From Erythroxylum novogranatense (taxonomy: Eukaryota; Streptophyta; Magnoliopsida; Malpighiales; Erythroxylaceae), in assembly GCA_029891385.1 (NCBI GenBank), contig CM057225.1, positions 8,436,560 through 8,500,559 of the forward strand: a stretch of 64,000 nt of DNA, read 5' to 3'. Made by a program: the position numbers and the translations under genes. Shown piece after piece: positions 1 to 10,835 of this stretch. The notes under the pieces were generated by a model, which was not told the DNA's origin, did not search any database, and saw only the letters and a list, made by a program, of their open reading frames with translations. The first letter of the stretch is position 1. Each line of letters opens with the position of its first letter.

Positions 1-149
1 TTGATTTTTATGGTCTTCATGAGAATGGTAGAGCTTTTCATTATCTTTCCAACAAGCTATGGTTTGTATTTTTCCGATTTGTGTGCTAAGAGTTATTGTT
101 GTTGGAAATTTGGATTGGAAATAGGAAAAAAAAAGGGAATGAAGTGAGG

Positions 150-290
150 TTGAACCTCGCCGGATCGCGAGGGCGACTCCTCGCCCTCGCGAGGCGAGGT
201 AGATTAACCCTCTCATGAGGGCTCCTCGCCCTCATGACGAAGGAAGAGAGTCGACCTCGGCGTGGGCGACATGTAAGCCATGAGGCGTGC
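150..290. repeat. GC-rich palindromic cassette in 5' LTR
   Basis: A sharply GC-rich island in an otherwise AT-rich LTR. It repeats the word CTCGC/GCGAG and contains the palindrome CCTCGCGAGG at 185-194. The flanking LTR sequence aligns with 8933-9070, but the island does not match the island at the same place in the 3' LTR. Confidence 0.7.
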
Positions 291-1138
291 GCTTATATAT
301 ATCTATATTTTTATTTTTTTTATTAGTTGGCCCTAATTGTTTCTTTTGTCAATTTCTTTTCCGTCCGACATCCGATTGACCTGATTCTTGAGGCATCGGA
401 TTCAGTAGAATATTAATTTCATTTTGTGAGAAATTGGGAATTTTGGACGGAAATTGGCGTGGCCCCTGATAGGAGCCTTTAATCCTTTATTTTGTTTAAT
501 TGGGGACCTATAGAGGTCCGAATTGCGCACCGTCGGCGCCATTGAATTTCTAATTTTTACGGATTTTATTGTTGAAAAAAATTGGATTAAGGCCGAATAT
601 CATGAACATGCATTGTCCTTATTCTATATTTGTGCATGAATGAGAATGCAAAGTGATTAATGTGTGCATATGGCATAAATTTGTAGTCTTGAGGATAAAT
701 GTCCACTTTTCGGGCATTGTCGAAATTGGAAACCAATGCAAATCTGGAAATCTTGTGAGTAGACCTAGATGGTCTTATTTATTGGTTATTTGCTTTTGTT
801 ATATGTTGAATGAGTATTGATTTATTTTATTAATTGTGATTAAATATGGGTTCAGACGGGGAGGTCCGGTGAGTAATTAAGTATTTGGAATTGCGTTATT
901 GAAGTGCTCCTTGAATGTGAATGGGATGACCTAAGTGTATATATTGAGATTGTTAAAATGTCTTGCATGCATAATTGCACATAAATGAAATGTGACTTCT
1001 TAATTGATGTCGAATGGGACTACGGTCAGATGATAGTAACTATGATTGGTGAGTGCATGCAAATATGCATAAGACATTCCTTTGCATGAATTTATGAAAG
1101 ATAATGAGAGTTGTGACGAGTAGTCAACAATGAGTAAA

Positions 1139-1176
1139 GAGCTTCATGCTCGACATCTTGATTGAGCCTCGTGCTC
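1139..1176. other. Short hairpins in LTR
   Basis: Two 13 bp hairpins, GAGC-TTCAT-GCTC (1139-1151) and GAGC-CTCGT-GCTC (1164-1176), lie directly before the tandem repeat. They occupy the place of the hairpin arrays seen in the other gypsy LTRs at about 9868, 19811, 23578 and 58480. Confidence 0.6.
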
Positions 1177-1181
1177 AGCGA

Positions 1182-1303
1182 CAATGAGCCCTTTATGGGA
1201 CGATTTACAATGAGCCCTTTATGGGACGATTTACAATGAGCCCTTTATGGGACGAGTTCACAATGAGCCCTATATGGGACAGTTTCAATGAGCCCGATAT
1301 CTA
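1182..1303 (+). repeat. 26 bp tandem repeat inside LTR, about 4.6 units
   Basis: Units begin CAATGAGCCC at 1182, 1208, 1234, 1261 and 1286. The first three are essentially identical and the last two are diverged. Each unit holds a CCC-TTTAT-GGG mini-hairpin. Spacing is 26-27 bp, then 25 bp. Confidence 0.9.
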
Positions 1304-2175
1304 TTGGTACAGGGACGGTTTAGACACTCGGTCACAACAAAGTAATTAAATGGAAAGTGGGTTTCATGCACATATGCATAACATGATTGATTTGATTATA
1401 CGGAATGTGATTGGTTGAATTACTTGTATTGAATGGGACTGCAACTTTGTATTGAATGGGAATGTGACATTGTGTGTTGAATGGGAATGATAAACTTGAT
1501 TGAATGATCAATTTGATTATATTGAAGATGACATTGTATCGACATAATGAAAATATGAAATGTATGTGAATGTGAGGTATGATAGGGAATATGACATGTG
1601 ACTTAATGGAAAATGAAAGTATGTGTTATATGTTATGTGATTGGATGGACCATCGATGATGGTCACTCATTTGAGTTCATAAAACTCACCCAAAATTTGC
1701 ATCTATTTTCAGGTCTTGAAGAATACCCGTTTGACACGGAGTATGTCTCTGTAAGCGAGATAAAGGATGAGGTCGGGATCGGTCCGTATACGCATTAGTG
1801 TCTTATCAAATTGTGTTCCGCAATCACTTTGTATAACAATGCTTTATATTTCTCTTGAGCCCATATTGGTTTTAATGTTTTACTCATTGGTGATTGTAAA
1901 TTATTCTCGGATGACCGTAATAAGCTGGCTGGTTTATTATGAACATGGGTGTTAGTTACTTTTTGTTTTTTTGCGCTTAACGTGGAATCAATGGCTTCAA
2001 AAAAAAAGTATCTGAGTTTTAATCGGTGATGTAATCGCCACCCTCGCATGAGCACGGACTCGGATATCACCAACGATATCGAGTTGGTCACTCGGGAGTG
2101 GGGTGTTCTGAGGTATGTGTCGGAATGACCCTGGGCGTCGATACATATCCTATGGTATGGAAGTGCTACATTAGG

Positions 2176-2187
2176 TGGTATCGAGCA
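2176..2187 (+). promoter_or_regulatory. Primer binding site (initiator Met tRNA), one base lost
   Basis: Reads TGGTATCGAGC, followed by ATGGTTTGG. The minus-strand relative at 19145-19156 has the canonical TGGTATCAGAGC, so this copy lacks one A. It lies six bases after the LTR end, as expected for minus-strand priming. Confidence 0.8.
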
Positions 2188-2359
2188 TGGTTTGGCATCT
2201 GTTGGGACTAGTACATAATTAGGCTTGAATTATTGTGTGAAATGCGTAAACCCGATCGAGTTCTTATTTTGTTTTAGGTCATCCGTATTTGGTGATCAGT
2301 TGATCAACCGGTGACCGAGGATCTGTTGGAGCTAGTAGAGAGTCCTCGGTGTCTCGATC

Positions 2360-3200
2360 GAGGTACCTCCTAGAGTCCCGTGAGACGGGAGAGGAGATCT
2401 GATTTGCTTTGCGTAAGGAGGAGGTCATGAACTTCTATGGCGTCTGAGACCCCGAGGTGAGGGATGGTTGGAAGGTGAGAGAGTCCTTGATCGGATGGAT
2501 TGCGAACTGATGAGAGGTTCGATTCTGTGATATCTCTTCTGCGGGGCCGCTTATACATGGTGGAAGGCATTCCGGCGTTACCACGGACCTTGCTTCTTGA
2601 CATGGGCAGATTTTACGAGGGCTTTTAGAGACAATTATATGCCCAGGTGTATTTGGAAATGAAGATCTGGGAGTTTTTGGGCCGAGGCGAGGTGGGATGT
2701 GATGGCGAGTCACGAGGTTAGGTTTAATGAGTTGATGGGATATCTTGCTCATGTGGTTTCTCTTGAGGCGAGATAGGTGCCGGAGGTTTGAGATGGGGCT
2801 GAATTTGGAGATCCGTGCAGGATTGGCCCGATCTGATATGGGCTCCTTTATAGAGTTGAGAGCTACTGCTGTGAGAGTGGAGCAGATTGTGAGACAGAGA
2901 CAGGAAGAGATGGGTCAAGGGTCTAGAGGAAAGAGAGTTAGTGATAGTCAGGGCAGCTCTGGTAAGAGTTTTAGCGGCGCTGAGCGAGGCCTTCAGATCT
3001 TGGGAGGATCGACAAATCGGGTTTTGGACAAAGAGGGAGATTTGTCTTGACCGCGTGGCGATGGCGATGGCGATGGCGAGAGGTTTTAGGCGATTCCCCA
3101 TTCTGTGAGCCACCGTGAGAAGAGGCACTTTGGAGAGTGTTGGCGATTATTTGGAGCTTGCCTTAAATGCGGCTCCATGGATCATCAGTTGGGATTGCCT
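2360..3200 (+). pseudogene. gag: gag remnant (Retrotrans_gag plus zinc knuckle)
   Basis: The readable block at 2745-3050 includes RCRRFE (with M for G), GLNLEIRAGLARSDMG and VRVEQ, closely matching the minus-strand gag at 18395-18863. Further upstream, YTWWKAF-like and RDNYMPR-like stretches correspond to the capsid-like domain but lie in other frames. At about 3150-3196 a CLKCGSMDHQ stretch is the start of a CCHC zinc knuckle; the final Cys is reached only after a frame change. Gag would package the retrotransposon RNA. Stops and frameshifts exclude function. Confidence 0.8.
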
Positions 3201-3359
3201 TGACTACATTGGGAGCTCATCTGCTGGTAGTGGCCGGCAGGGAGTAGTACTACCGTCTGTGATGAGTAGAGTGGGTGGATCCGGCGTGGATCGATCTGAA
3301 GAGGCCGAGGTAGAGGCCGAGGTGAGTGAGGATCCTTTGGGTGAGGTGAGGGTGGGCGA

Positions 3360-3890
3360 TCGACCACGATCGGCCGAAGTATATGCCATGAGGGTGAGGC
3401 CCAGATTCCCCGATGTAGTAGTGGTATGCTCCTTATTTACGATTTTGAGGCGTTGCATTGCTAGATCTGGATCCACATTCTTTTATTGCACCTCATATGG
3501 CATGTAGATTGCATGGGGATCGGAGATATTCTTGTATGGGCTAGAGGTGAGTACACCGTTAGGTACTACTATTGCATTGGGAGAGGTGCGAGGGATGCTT
3601 GATCCAGTTGATCAGCGGTGTTGAGCGCGACCTTATAGTGTTGCCTACGAGAGATCGATGTGATTACGGGGATGGGTGGTGCCGGCCCATAGGGCTATTA
3701 TGGACCTGCTATACCAAGGAGGTTGTTTTAGAGTCTCTGGTCAGCCTAGGCGGTGTTTAGAGGAGTTAGTCGGCGATACCAGCCGGATGATCTCTTTCCT
3801 TAGTGCCCCGAGATTGATGCAGGAGGGTGTGAAGCATATCTCGGCTCGTGTGGTTGACACCGAGTTGGCAGAGGCTTGAGGATATTCCGT
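3360..3890 (+). pseudogene. Aspartic protease remnant
   Basis: Between gag and RT, a frame near 3460-3510 reads DLDPHSFIAPHMAC. This aligns with the active-site neighbourhood of Ty3 proteases but lacks the usual D-S/T-G core. The following 350 bases contain further protease-like fragments in mixed frames. In a live element this enzyme would cut the Gag-Pol polyprotein. Position and the partial motif support the call; the exact limits are uncertain. Confidence 0.6.
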
Positions 3891-4640
3891 GGTTAGGGAA
3901 TTTCGGATGTGTTTCTGATGAGTTCTGGGTTTGCCGCGGATCGGAGGCGAGTTCACTATTGACCTCGTTCAGTCTTGCTCTATATCTATACCTCCATATA
4001 GGATGGCTTTGTGGAACCGAGGGAGCTTAAAACTCGATTCAGGAGTTGTTGGAGAAGGGCTTTGCTCGGACCTAGTGTTTCACCACGGGAGCTCAGTTTT
4101 GTTTGTGAAGAAAAATGATGGGACTTTGAGGTCGTGCATCGATTCTGAGCCGGTTGAATCGGGTGTGATGAAGAATAAGTATCCACCGCCTAGGATCGAT
4201 GACTTATTTGATCGATTGCGAGGAGCTCGGTGTTCACTAAGTTGGATATGAGGTCGTGGTACTATCGTTGAAGATTGCAGAGGCGATGTGCTAAGAGTGT
4301 CTTCGAGGCGGTGTACGGGCATTTTGAGTTTTTAGTGATGCCGTTTGGGTTAACTAATGCCCGCGACCTTCATGGCCTTGATGAATAAGGTATTTCAGCC
4401 CTACTGGATCGGTTTGTTATTGTGTTTATTGATGACATTTTAGTGTATTCGAGAAACGATAGGAGCATAGTGAGCATTTGAGGATTGTGTTGCAGACCAT
4501 GAGGAGAGCGGTTGTATGCCAAATTCATAGAATGTGAATTTTGGTGGATCGAGTGATATTTTTAGGACATATAGTGACCGAGAGGGTATTGAGTGGATCC
4601 GAGTAAGGTGGAGGCGGTCTTGAAGTGGGAAGCTCTAGGA
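3890..4640 (+). pseudogene. Ty3/gypsy reverse transcriptase remnant
   Basis: The frame at 3931-4251 contains [16 protein letters not shown] and [16 protein letters not shown], standard RT finger/palm blocks that align with the minus-strand RT at 13320-13883. After a frameshift, VMPFGLTNAP and the catalytic FIDDI (4425-4439) remain. The thumb-side block, with KFIECEFWW-like residues, is fragmentary. Stops and frameshifts break the reading frame repeatedly. Confidence 0.85.
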
Positions 4641-5075
4641 ATGTTTGAGATTCGAGTTTCCTCGGATTGGCGGTTATTACGGAGGTTTGTCGAGGGTTTT
4701 CCTTGATCTCGGCCCTCCGACAAAACTTACGAGGAAGAATGTGCCATTCGGATGGACCGAGGAGTGTCGAAGAGCTTTGAGGAGTGAAACATCGGTTGAC
4801 TCTGCGGTGTTGACTATTCCATCGGGATTGGAGGATTTGAGGTATCTGATGATGCATCGCATCGTGGATTGGGGTGTGTTACGATGCAAGACGCAGAGAG
4901 TCATTGCCTATGCCTCGAGACAGCTTGAGGTCTCACGAGGTAAATTATCCTGTTCATGATTTGGAGTTAGCTGCGGTAGTGTTTTCTTTGAAGATTTGGA
5001 GGCATTACCTATATGGTGAGACTTTCCGGATCTTCACCGACCATAAGAGTTTGAAATATTCTTGAGCGAGAGAGA
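4640..5075 (+). pseudogene. RNase H domain remnant
   Basis: [10 protein letters not shown] (about 4895-4925) and [20 protein letters not shown] followed by [10 protein letters not shown] (about 4943-5065) are characteristic Ty3 RNase H blocks. They sit in two frames separated by a small indel. The domain would degrade the RNA template during reverse transcription. It follows RT directly and precedes the integrase zinc region, as expected. Confidence 0.85.
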
Positions 5076-5439
5076 GTTGAATTTGGAGCGGAGGAGATGG
5101 CTTGAGTTGTTGAAAGACTATGACTGCTTATCGAGTATCACCACAGGAAAGCTAATGTGGTGGCGAGATGCTCTGGTAGGAAGTCACATACTAATCTGTT
5201 CAGTTGAGGGCAATGAGGTTGCCTAATTTGATTGGTGAGGGCTTTGAATGTTCGGATGACTGGGAGGGGATGGAGTCTTATTGGCTACTTTGACCTTTGA
5301 GACCGATGCTCTTTGGACGGGATCGGAGAGTTCGGAAAAGGATCTGTTATGGTGAGGCTGATTGAGAAGGTAAAAGTCGATTCGAGTTCGAGTTTGATGT
5401 GAGAGATGAGACTTTGTGGTTGAGAGCAGAGGCTTTGTG

Positions 5440-6260
5440 TGCTGATGTGGATGACTTGAGGAGAGAGATATTGGAGGAGGCGATATGGCCACATATCTAT
5501 GCATCCCGGTACTACCAAGATGTATAACACTCTTAAGCAACATTTACGGTGGCCGGCATGAAAAAGCAAGTAGCGGAATTTGTATCTAGATGTTTGGCGT
5601 GCCCGGCGGAGTTAAAGTGAGCACCGAGCTCCGATGAGGAAGCTTCATTCGTTGCCCATTCGGAGTGGAAATGGAACGCAATTACCATGGATTTCATTAT
5701 GGGTTTGCCTGGGGCCGAGAAGCGACATGATCTATCTGGGTCATAGTGGATCGATTGACTAAATCGGCCCATTTCTTGCCGATGAGGAGAACAATACCAT
5801 GGATCAGTTGGCCCGAAGTATGTGGCGGAGATAGTGAGGCTGCATGGGGTCCCGATGTCGATAGTGTCGGGACAGGATCCCAGATTTACTTCGAGGTTCG
5901 GCGAGTTTGCGATCTGCTATAGGTACTAATTTGAACTTGATCTGACGTTTCATCCTCGAGCAGATGGGCGAGTGAGAGGGCGATTAAGACTGTTGAGGAC
6001 ATGCTTCAAGCTTGTGTGTTGGAGTTGAGAGGAGCATGGGATCGATTTAGCTCGATTGAGTTTGCATACAACAATCATTATCATAGTAGCATCGGGATGG
6101 CACCATATGAGGCCTTGTATGGGCGAGTGTAGATCGCCTTTGTATTGGGATGAAGAGGGTGTGAGGATGATTGAGGGTCTGAGTGATTCAGGATCTGTAG
6201 ATAAGGTGAAAGCGTCACGAGTCGCATCAAGCGGCTCGGGATGATGAGAAGAGCTATGTG
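5440..6260 (+). pseudogene. Integrase remnant (HHCC and DDE core)
   Basis: An HPGTTKMYNTLKQHLRW block near 5500-5555 and CLACPAEL near 5590 mark the HHCC zinc-binding part. The core shows TMDFIMGLPG (about 5682-5710) with the first Asp. The second block reads SGQDPRFTS at about 5867-5893, where the residue after Ser is Gly (5870-5872) instead of the Asp usual in this family. SERAIKTVEDML onward, with its Glu, is in frame at 5971-6131, ending in YEALYGRV and a stop. Frameshifts separate the blocks. Confidence 0.8.
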
Positions 6261-6329
6261 GATCGGCATAGGAGGGACATTGAGTACAATGTAGGCGATA
6301 GAGTGTTCTTACGGTGTCACCGTGGCGTG

Positions 6330-6700
6330 GTGTCTTGAGATTTGGGAAAAGGGTAAGTTAAGCCCTAGGTACATTGGTCCATATGAGATCTTTGAGAGGA
6401 TAGGACCTTTGGCCTCTGGTTAGCTTTTACCGAGTGAGATATCTCGATTGCATGGCGTCTTCCATGTGAGTATGCTCCGTAGATATCGGTCGGATCCGAC
6501 ACATGTGATCTGGCTCGGGAGATTGAGGTGTCGAGTAATTTGAGTTATGTAGAGGGCCGTCTGATTGTCGGGACACAGGTGAAGCAGTTGAGGAATAAGA
6601 GTATTCCTTTGGTGAAGGTTCTCTGGAGGAACCACTCGGTGAGGAGGCTACAGGAGACCGAGAGCATATGAGGAGACGATATCCTCATCTTTTCGATCAA
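6330..6700 (+). pseudogene. Pol C-terminal region, possibly chromodomain-bearing
   Basis: Blocks reading HGVFHVSMLRRY (about 6449-6485), LRNKSIPLVKVLWRNHS (about 6589-6639) and RRYPHLFDQR (about 6673-6705, another frame) match the tail of chromovirus integrases, where a chromodomain can guide insertion into heterochromatin. The block is too broken to judge whether a full chromodomain existed. Confidence 0.6.
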
Positions 6701-6728
6701 CGAGTAAAATTTGGGGACAAAATTTTTA

Positions 6729-6740
6729 TTAGGAGGGAGG
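6729..6740 (+). promoter_or_regulatory. Polypurine tract before 3' LTR
   Basis: TTAGGAGGGAGG abuts the LTR start TGTAACATCC at 6741. It is the plus-strand primer site expected here and fixes the 3' LTR boundary. Confidence 0.85.
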
Positions 6741-9248
6741 TGTAACATCCATCTCCCATAGAAAGGTTTTTGGTAATTTGGGACGGGTTAGGAGACTTGA
6801 ATTATAACGGCATGAACATACATTATATAGCCTCTATAAGCGATGATTGTTTTGCACATACACGGTATACATGCATTCATGACATTTCGGCATAAGTGTA
6901 ATTGGGATCTTTAATTGAAATTTATGTGAAAGTTGTATTTGAAAAATTATTTTGAGTCGCCATAAATTGTTTTATATTTTTAGGGATTTATGGAAATTTT
7001 TGGAATTTTTGGGGTTCTTGCGGACGAAAAATTCAATGACTAAGTGAGTGAGTCTTTTTGTACTGAAAAGGATTGCCTAATGGCATGAGATTAGTGAATA
7101 ACTAATTGTGGGAATTATGTTAGTGCCATGTTTAGAGCTTAAGTGGAATTAGTGCTTAATTAATTGGGATTAACTCATTTTTGTCTTTTTCATTCATTAA
7201 AAGCCAAGTGTACAATTATTAATTAGCTTTGTCTTTTCTACTCAAGCACCTACGACCTTTTAAAAAAATCAATTGCTTAAGTCTCCCTTGTCATACGGTT
7301 ATGCTTCTTTAGTGTATAAGATTATCTCTTGAAAGTTGAAAAGAGTCATTTTAAAAGTGCCAAACTTCATCATCCGAAGGTGCTTTGTTCACCTCTTTCG
7401 ATTTTCCTTTTACCTATCCCATATAAGAATTGTCTCCTTGGTTCTTTTACTCTTCTTCACACAAACCAAGTTGAAGCCTTGAATTGATGAGACTCTTTGT
7501 TATACTTATGAAAGCAAGTGGGTGAAGTAAGTTAGGAAGTGTGGGAGAGTTGTAAAGTGTTGGAGAATTGAAGAGTTTGTAACTTGATTGGTAAGTATTG
7601 ATGTTTGTTTTATGCTTTTGATAGTTAGAAGCATGCATGGAGATCCTTTATACATGTACTTGAACATGACAAGGTAGGTTTGAATGGGTTTAAATGTATA
7701 CTTAGTTATGGATGAATGAATGACTATACTTCTTATTGATTTTAGCTTGGTTTTGGATTGAGTTTGTAAGGTTAGATGAATGGAAAACTTAGGAAGATCA
7801 TTTGTGTAGGTGCTGCCAATTTTTGTGTCATTATAGAAGTTTATGTTGTGATGAATTTGTGGTTGAATTAGAGGTAGGAATGGATGCTTAGTGATGTGTT
7901 ATTGATGTTAGAAGTGATAGGAGTTAGGGTAATGTTGAAATCTGGAAAATTGGTGTTTGACCAGTTGGAATGTTTTGATCATAACTTATTGTGTAGGGTT
8001 GAAAATGAGGTGAAGTTTGTGCCCAATTAAACTTTGGGATGTTGGCTTCAATTTAGTGTGAAATAGGTGTTGTTAAATTGTAATGCTAGAAGGGCGAAAA
8101 TTTGCATGGAAAGTTACTGTTTTATTGCTGTAAACAGTAACGCATGTATGACTAATGTGTTTGTTGATTTTCTAAATTAATTGGTATGGAACTAGGAAAA
8201 ATGGTCTTTATGAAGTTGAGGCATATTGAGTTAGCTTTCCATTTCCACTGATCTTGCTAATTTTCGAGTTGTATATTGGGAGATATGAACTGATTACTAT
8301 TGCTTGGTTTTATGCTTTTGGAGAAACCTAGTCAAAGTGTTGATTTTGTGAGCTTTCTGCTTGGGAGCAATTTAGCAATTTTGTGGACTGAATTGGTGTG
8401 AGTGATCTTCTGTAAAGTTGTAGAGGAAGACATTATCTTGAAAATGATTTATGGTGAGTAATTTTAGAGGTCAGAGTTGGGAGTTATGATTTTGCAAAAA
8501 CTGACCCTGCATTAGGTTCTTGAATTGCTGATAATGGCAGTAACTTCCATAACAGTTTAAAATTGTTAAAAATCGAATTGGGTTTGTGTTCTTCATGAAA
8601 ATTGAAGTTTGAGATCTTGTCTTTCAGGGATATAAAGTAATGAATTTTGTGACATTTGTGCTAAGAGAATTACTGTTTGAAACATCACTGTCCAGATTGG
8701 TTGATTTCAGAGGGTTGATGCTTTGGTGAATTGTTTGACCTAGTTAGTAAGTAAATTTGATTTTGAGTTGTTCATGAAAGTTGGAGATAACATTGTGAAC
8801 TTACTGAGCATATTTATTGTGTTATTTTGACTGAGGAAATGAGTAGTTACTGAATTTGCAAAGTATTGCACTGTTTGAGAGGTTTTTGTAGACAGTAGCT
8901 TTGATGGGATATTTGACACCCTTAGGGGTGAAATTGATTTTATGGTCTTCATGAGAATGGTAGAGCTTTTCATTATCTTTCCAACAAGCTATGGTTTGTA
9001 TTTTCTGATTTGTGTGCTAAGAATTATTGTTGTTGGAAATTGGATGGGAATATGAAAAAAAGAGGGTAATGGATTAAGGCCCGTTCACTAGGGGCGGCGT
9101 CACCCTAGTGATCTTGAGTATAAAACGGCGTCGCTAGGCGACGCGTCCCTCTATGACGCAGCCAAATTAGTCAATTTACCCATTGAGACGCGCCTCCAAT
9201 GAGGCTGAGCGTTTTTTATTATTTTATTTTATTATTATTATTATCTAA
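6741..9248 (+). repeat. 3' LTR, truncated at its 3' end
   Basis: Starts TGTAACATCC. Aligned to the complete inverted LTR 9249-13203, it covers roughly the first 2.5 kb and then breaks off in a TTA-repeat tract (about 9220-9248), where the inverted LTR begins. About 1.4 kb of the LTR end is missing. It carries a GC-rich cassette at about 9080-9215. It contains no credible gene; small frames here have mirror copies in 10690-13203. Confidence 0.85.
9080..9215. repeat. GC-rich palindromic cassette in 3' LTR
   Basis: Contains GGCGTCGCTAGGCGACGCG and related words. It matches the cassette of the inverted LTR (10700-10835) but not the one at 150-290. Confidence 0.65.
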
Positions 9249-9867
9249 TGTAGCACCCCATACCATAGGATATGTATCGTGGCCGTAGCTCATTCCGACA
9301 CATACCCTACGATAAGGGTGCGCTTCTGAACAACCACTAACACTCCACATGGCATCAAAATCATAAAGCATTTATATGAAATCCACTAATTTTGAAACCA
9401 TAAATTCTCATTTCATAACCTCAAAGCGATAAATTTACACAACTGGTGTGTTCATGCAATACTCCAAAAGAAAATCAAACAAAAAGGCTAGCTAGGTCAT
9501 CCCTCAAAAGTGCCGGTGACCGACACATGTGCCATGACTTCTCTTGCCAACTCAATCTACGGCGGCAGAAAAGTCCCTCCGGGCTATAAGTCTACTCTAC
9601 CGGTCTGAAAAATAATTTGCAATTTTGGGTGAGTTTGCGAACTCGGTGAGAACCATCATCGATGGTTCACCCAATTCATGCATATACACATACATAACAC
9701 ATCACGCACAATTATCTCACCAAATCACATTTAGTAGTACCACATAATTTTCATACCAATCAAAGAATCAATTCAAATGCACATGGAATGTGTATGAGGC
9801 GCTTTCTAATTTATTACGTTGTTGTGGTGGCGCTGAAACTATCCCATTAAGAGGCGCATTAAGCGGT

Positions 9868-9925
9868 GAGCCATAGGCTCGAATCACTATGGGCTCAAGG
9901 CCCAATCACGTTGAGCTTTAAGCTC
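9868..9925. other. Hairpin array in LTR
   Basis: Three 13 bp hairpins: GAGCC-ATA-GGCTC (9868-9880), GGGC-TCAAG-GCCC (9891-9903) and GAGCTT-T-AAGCTC (9913-9925). The stem sequences differ but each remains self-complementary. Confidence 0.75.
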
Positions 9926-10699
9926 TCGTATCGCTCGTCACAACCTGGCCCGATTCTTGATCATGCAATTATGCATGAAGTGCATATGTCCAAATTAAAC
10001 AACACCAACATCATATCAGATCTCAATTCAATAGGTACACATAAATCTTGTGCGGTAATCACAAGAAAATCACATGCGACACTTCTATGTCAAATTTTCC
10101 AATCCATCGGACCTTCGGTCCGCAATCCAGGCACAAACAAACACAATTTTCCCACCATTATTCTCCACAGGGTTCTAAGTGCAGAATTATAAACACTTAC
10201 TAACCGAGGAACCATCTAGGTTACTCACCTAATAACTTCCGAGCTAATGCCGGGAAGTCTCTGCAACGTCCGTGGGATGACGTTCCAACTGAGCCTCTAT
10301 AACAATTAAAATAAGTAAACATTACCAACTGAATAGTTAAAAATATTAAACAATGCACATGGAATAAGTAAAACGTGTATAATGCATGCTCATGGCATTC
10401 CCGGCCCTAATCCAAAATTTTCCCATAAAAAAATCCGTCTAAAAATTAGAAACCTATTGGCGCTGACGGCAGCATAATTCGGACCTCTATAGGTCCCCAA
10501 TTAAACAAAACAGTGATTAAAGGCTCCAGTTACAGGGCCACGCCAATTTCCGTCCAAAAATTCTCAATTTCTCACAAAATGAAATTAAATATTCTACGAA
10601 TCCGATGCCTCAAGAATCAGGTCAATCGGATGTCGGACGGAAAAGAAATTGACAAAATGAAATCCCAAATTACCAATTAAATAATTATAATAAAAAAGC

Positions 10700-10835
10700 G
10701 TTCAGCCCTCATTGAGGCGACGTCTACGCCCAGCTGGGCTGACTAATTTAACTCATGTCGCTGGGACGACGCGTCGCCTAGCGACGACGTTTTATACCCG
10801 CATCACTAGGCGACGCGTCGCCTCTAGTGAACGGC
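10700..10835. repeat. GC-rich palindromic cassette in LTR
   Basis: Contains a perfect 16 bp palindrome AGGCGACGCGTCGCCT at 10808-10823, extended with one interruption by CACTAG/CTAGTG, plus several further GCGACG words. Confidence 0.75.

Larger units (their letters stand above)
1..2170 (+). repeat. 5' LTR of chromovirus (left part outside window)
   Basis: Bases 1-110 match 8933-9040 in the 3' LTR almost exactly. The LTR ends at 2170 in GTGCTACA, six bases before the PBS. The reverse complement of this end is the start of the opposite LTR at 9249, which confirms the boundary. About 2.2 kb of the LTR lies left of the window if it matches the 3.95 kb copy at 9249-13203. It contains a GC-rich cassette (about 150-290), a palindromic GGACCT/AGGTCC element (about 504-519), hairpins and a 26 bp tandem repeat. 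Confidence 0.85.
1..9248 (+). mobile_element. Ty3/gypsy chromovirus-like retrotransposon, decayed, both LTRs incomplete
   Basis: The order LTR, Met-tRNA PBS, gag, protease, RT, RNase H, integrase, C-terminal domain, polypurine tract, LTR is readable on the plus strand, which is Ty3/gypsy order. The internal region is about 4.6 kb (2171-6740). No long open frame survives: each domain is recognisable only as short in-frame blocks in shifting frames. The 5' LTR is cut by the window start and the 3' LTR stops at 9248 against an inverted LTR. A chromovirus (perhaps Tekay/Del-like) is inferred from very long LTRs, a Met-tRNA PBS and a block reading VKVLWRNHS near the pol end. The lineage is not proven. 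The two LTRs carry different GC-rich cassettes, so they may not descend from one insertion. Confidence 0.85.

Noticed and set aside
1182..1303. Regular repeat considered as a CRISPR array
   Set aside because: Units are contiguous 26 bp tandem copies with no unique spacers, in a plant retrotransposon LTR.
2435..3476. Several minus-strand frames over the gag/protease region
   Set aside because: Shadows of the plus-strand gag and protease relic; Ser/Pro-rich translations with no domain.
3931..4460. RT considered as an endogenous pararetrovirus
   Set aside because: Met-tRNA priming is shared with pararetroviruses, but LTRs, a PPT and a clear integrase downstream identify a Ty3/gypsy retrotransposon.
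7447..7638. 61-63 codon frame present in mirror image at 7447-7638 and 12291-12482
   Set aside because: Both are the same LTR sequence in opposite orientation; the reading frame differs after small indels.
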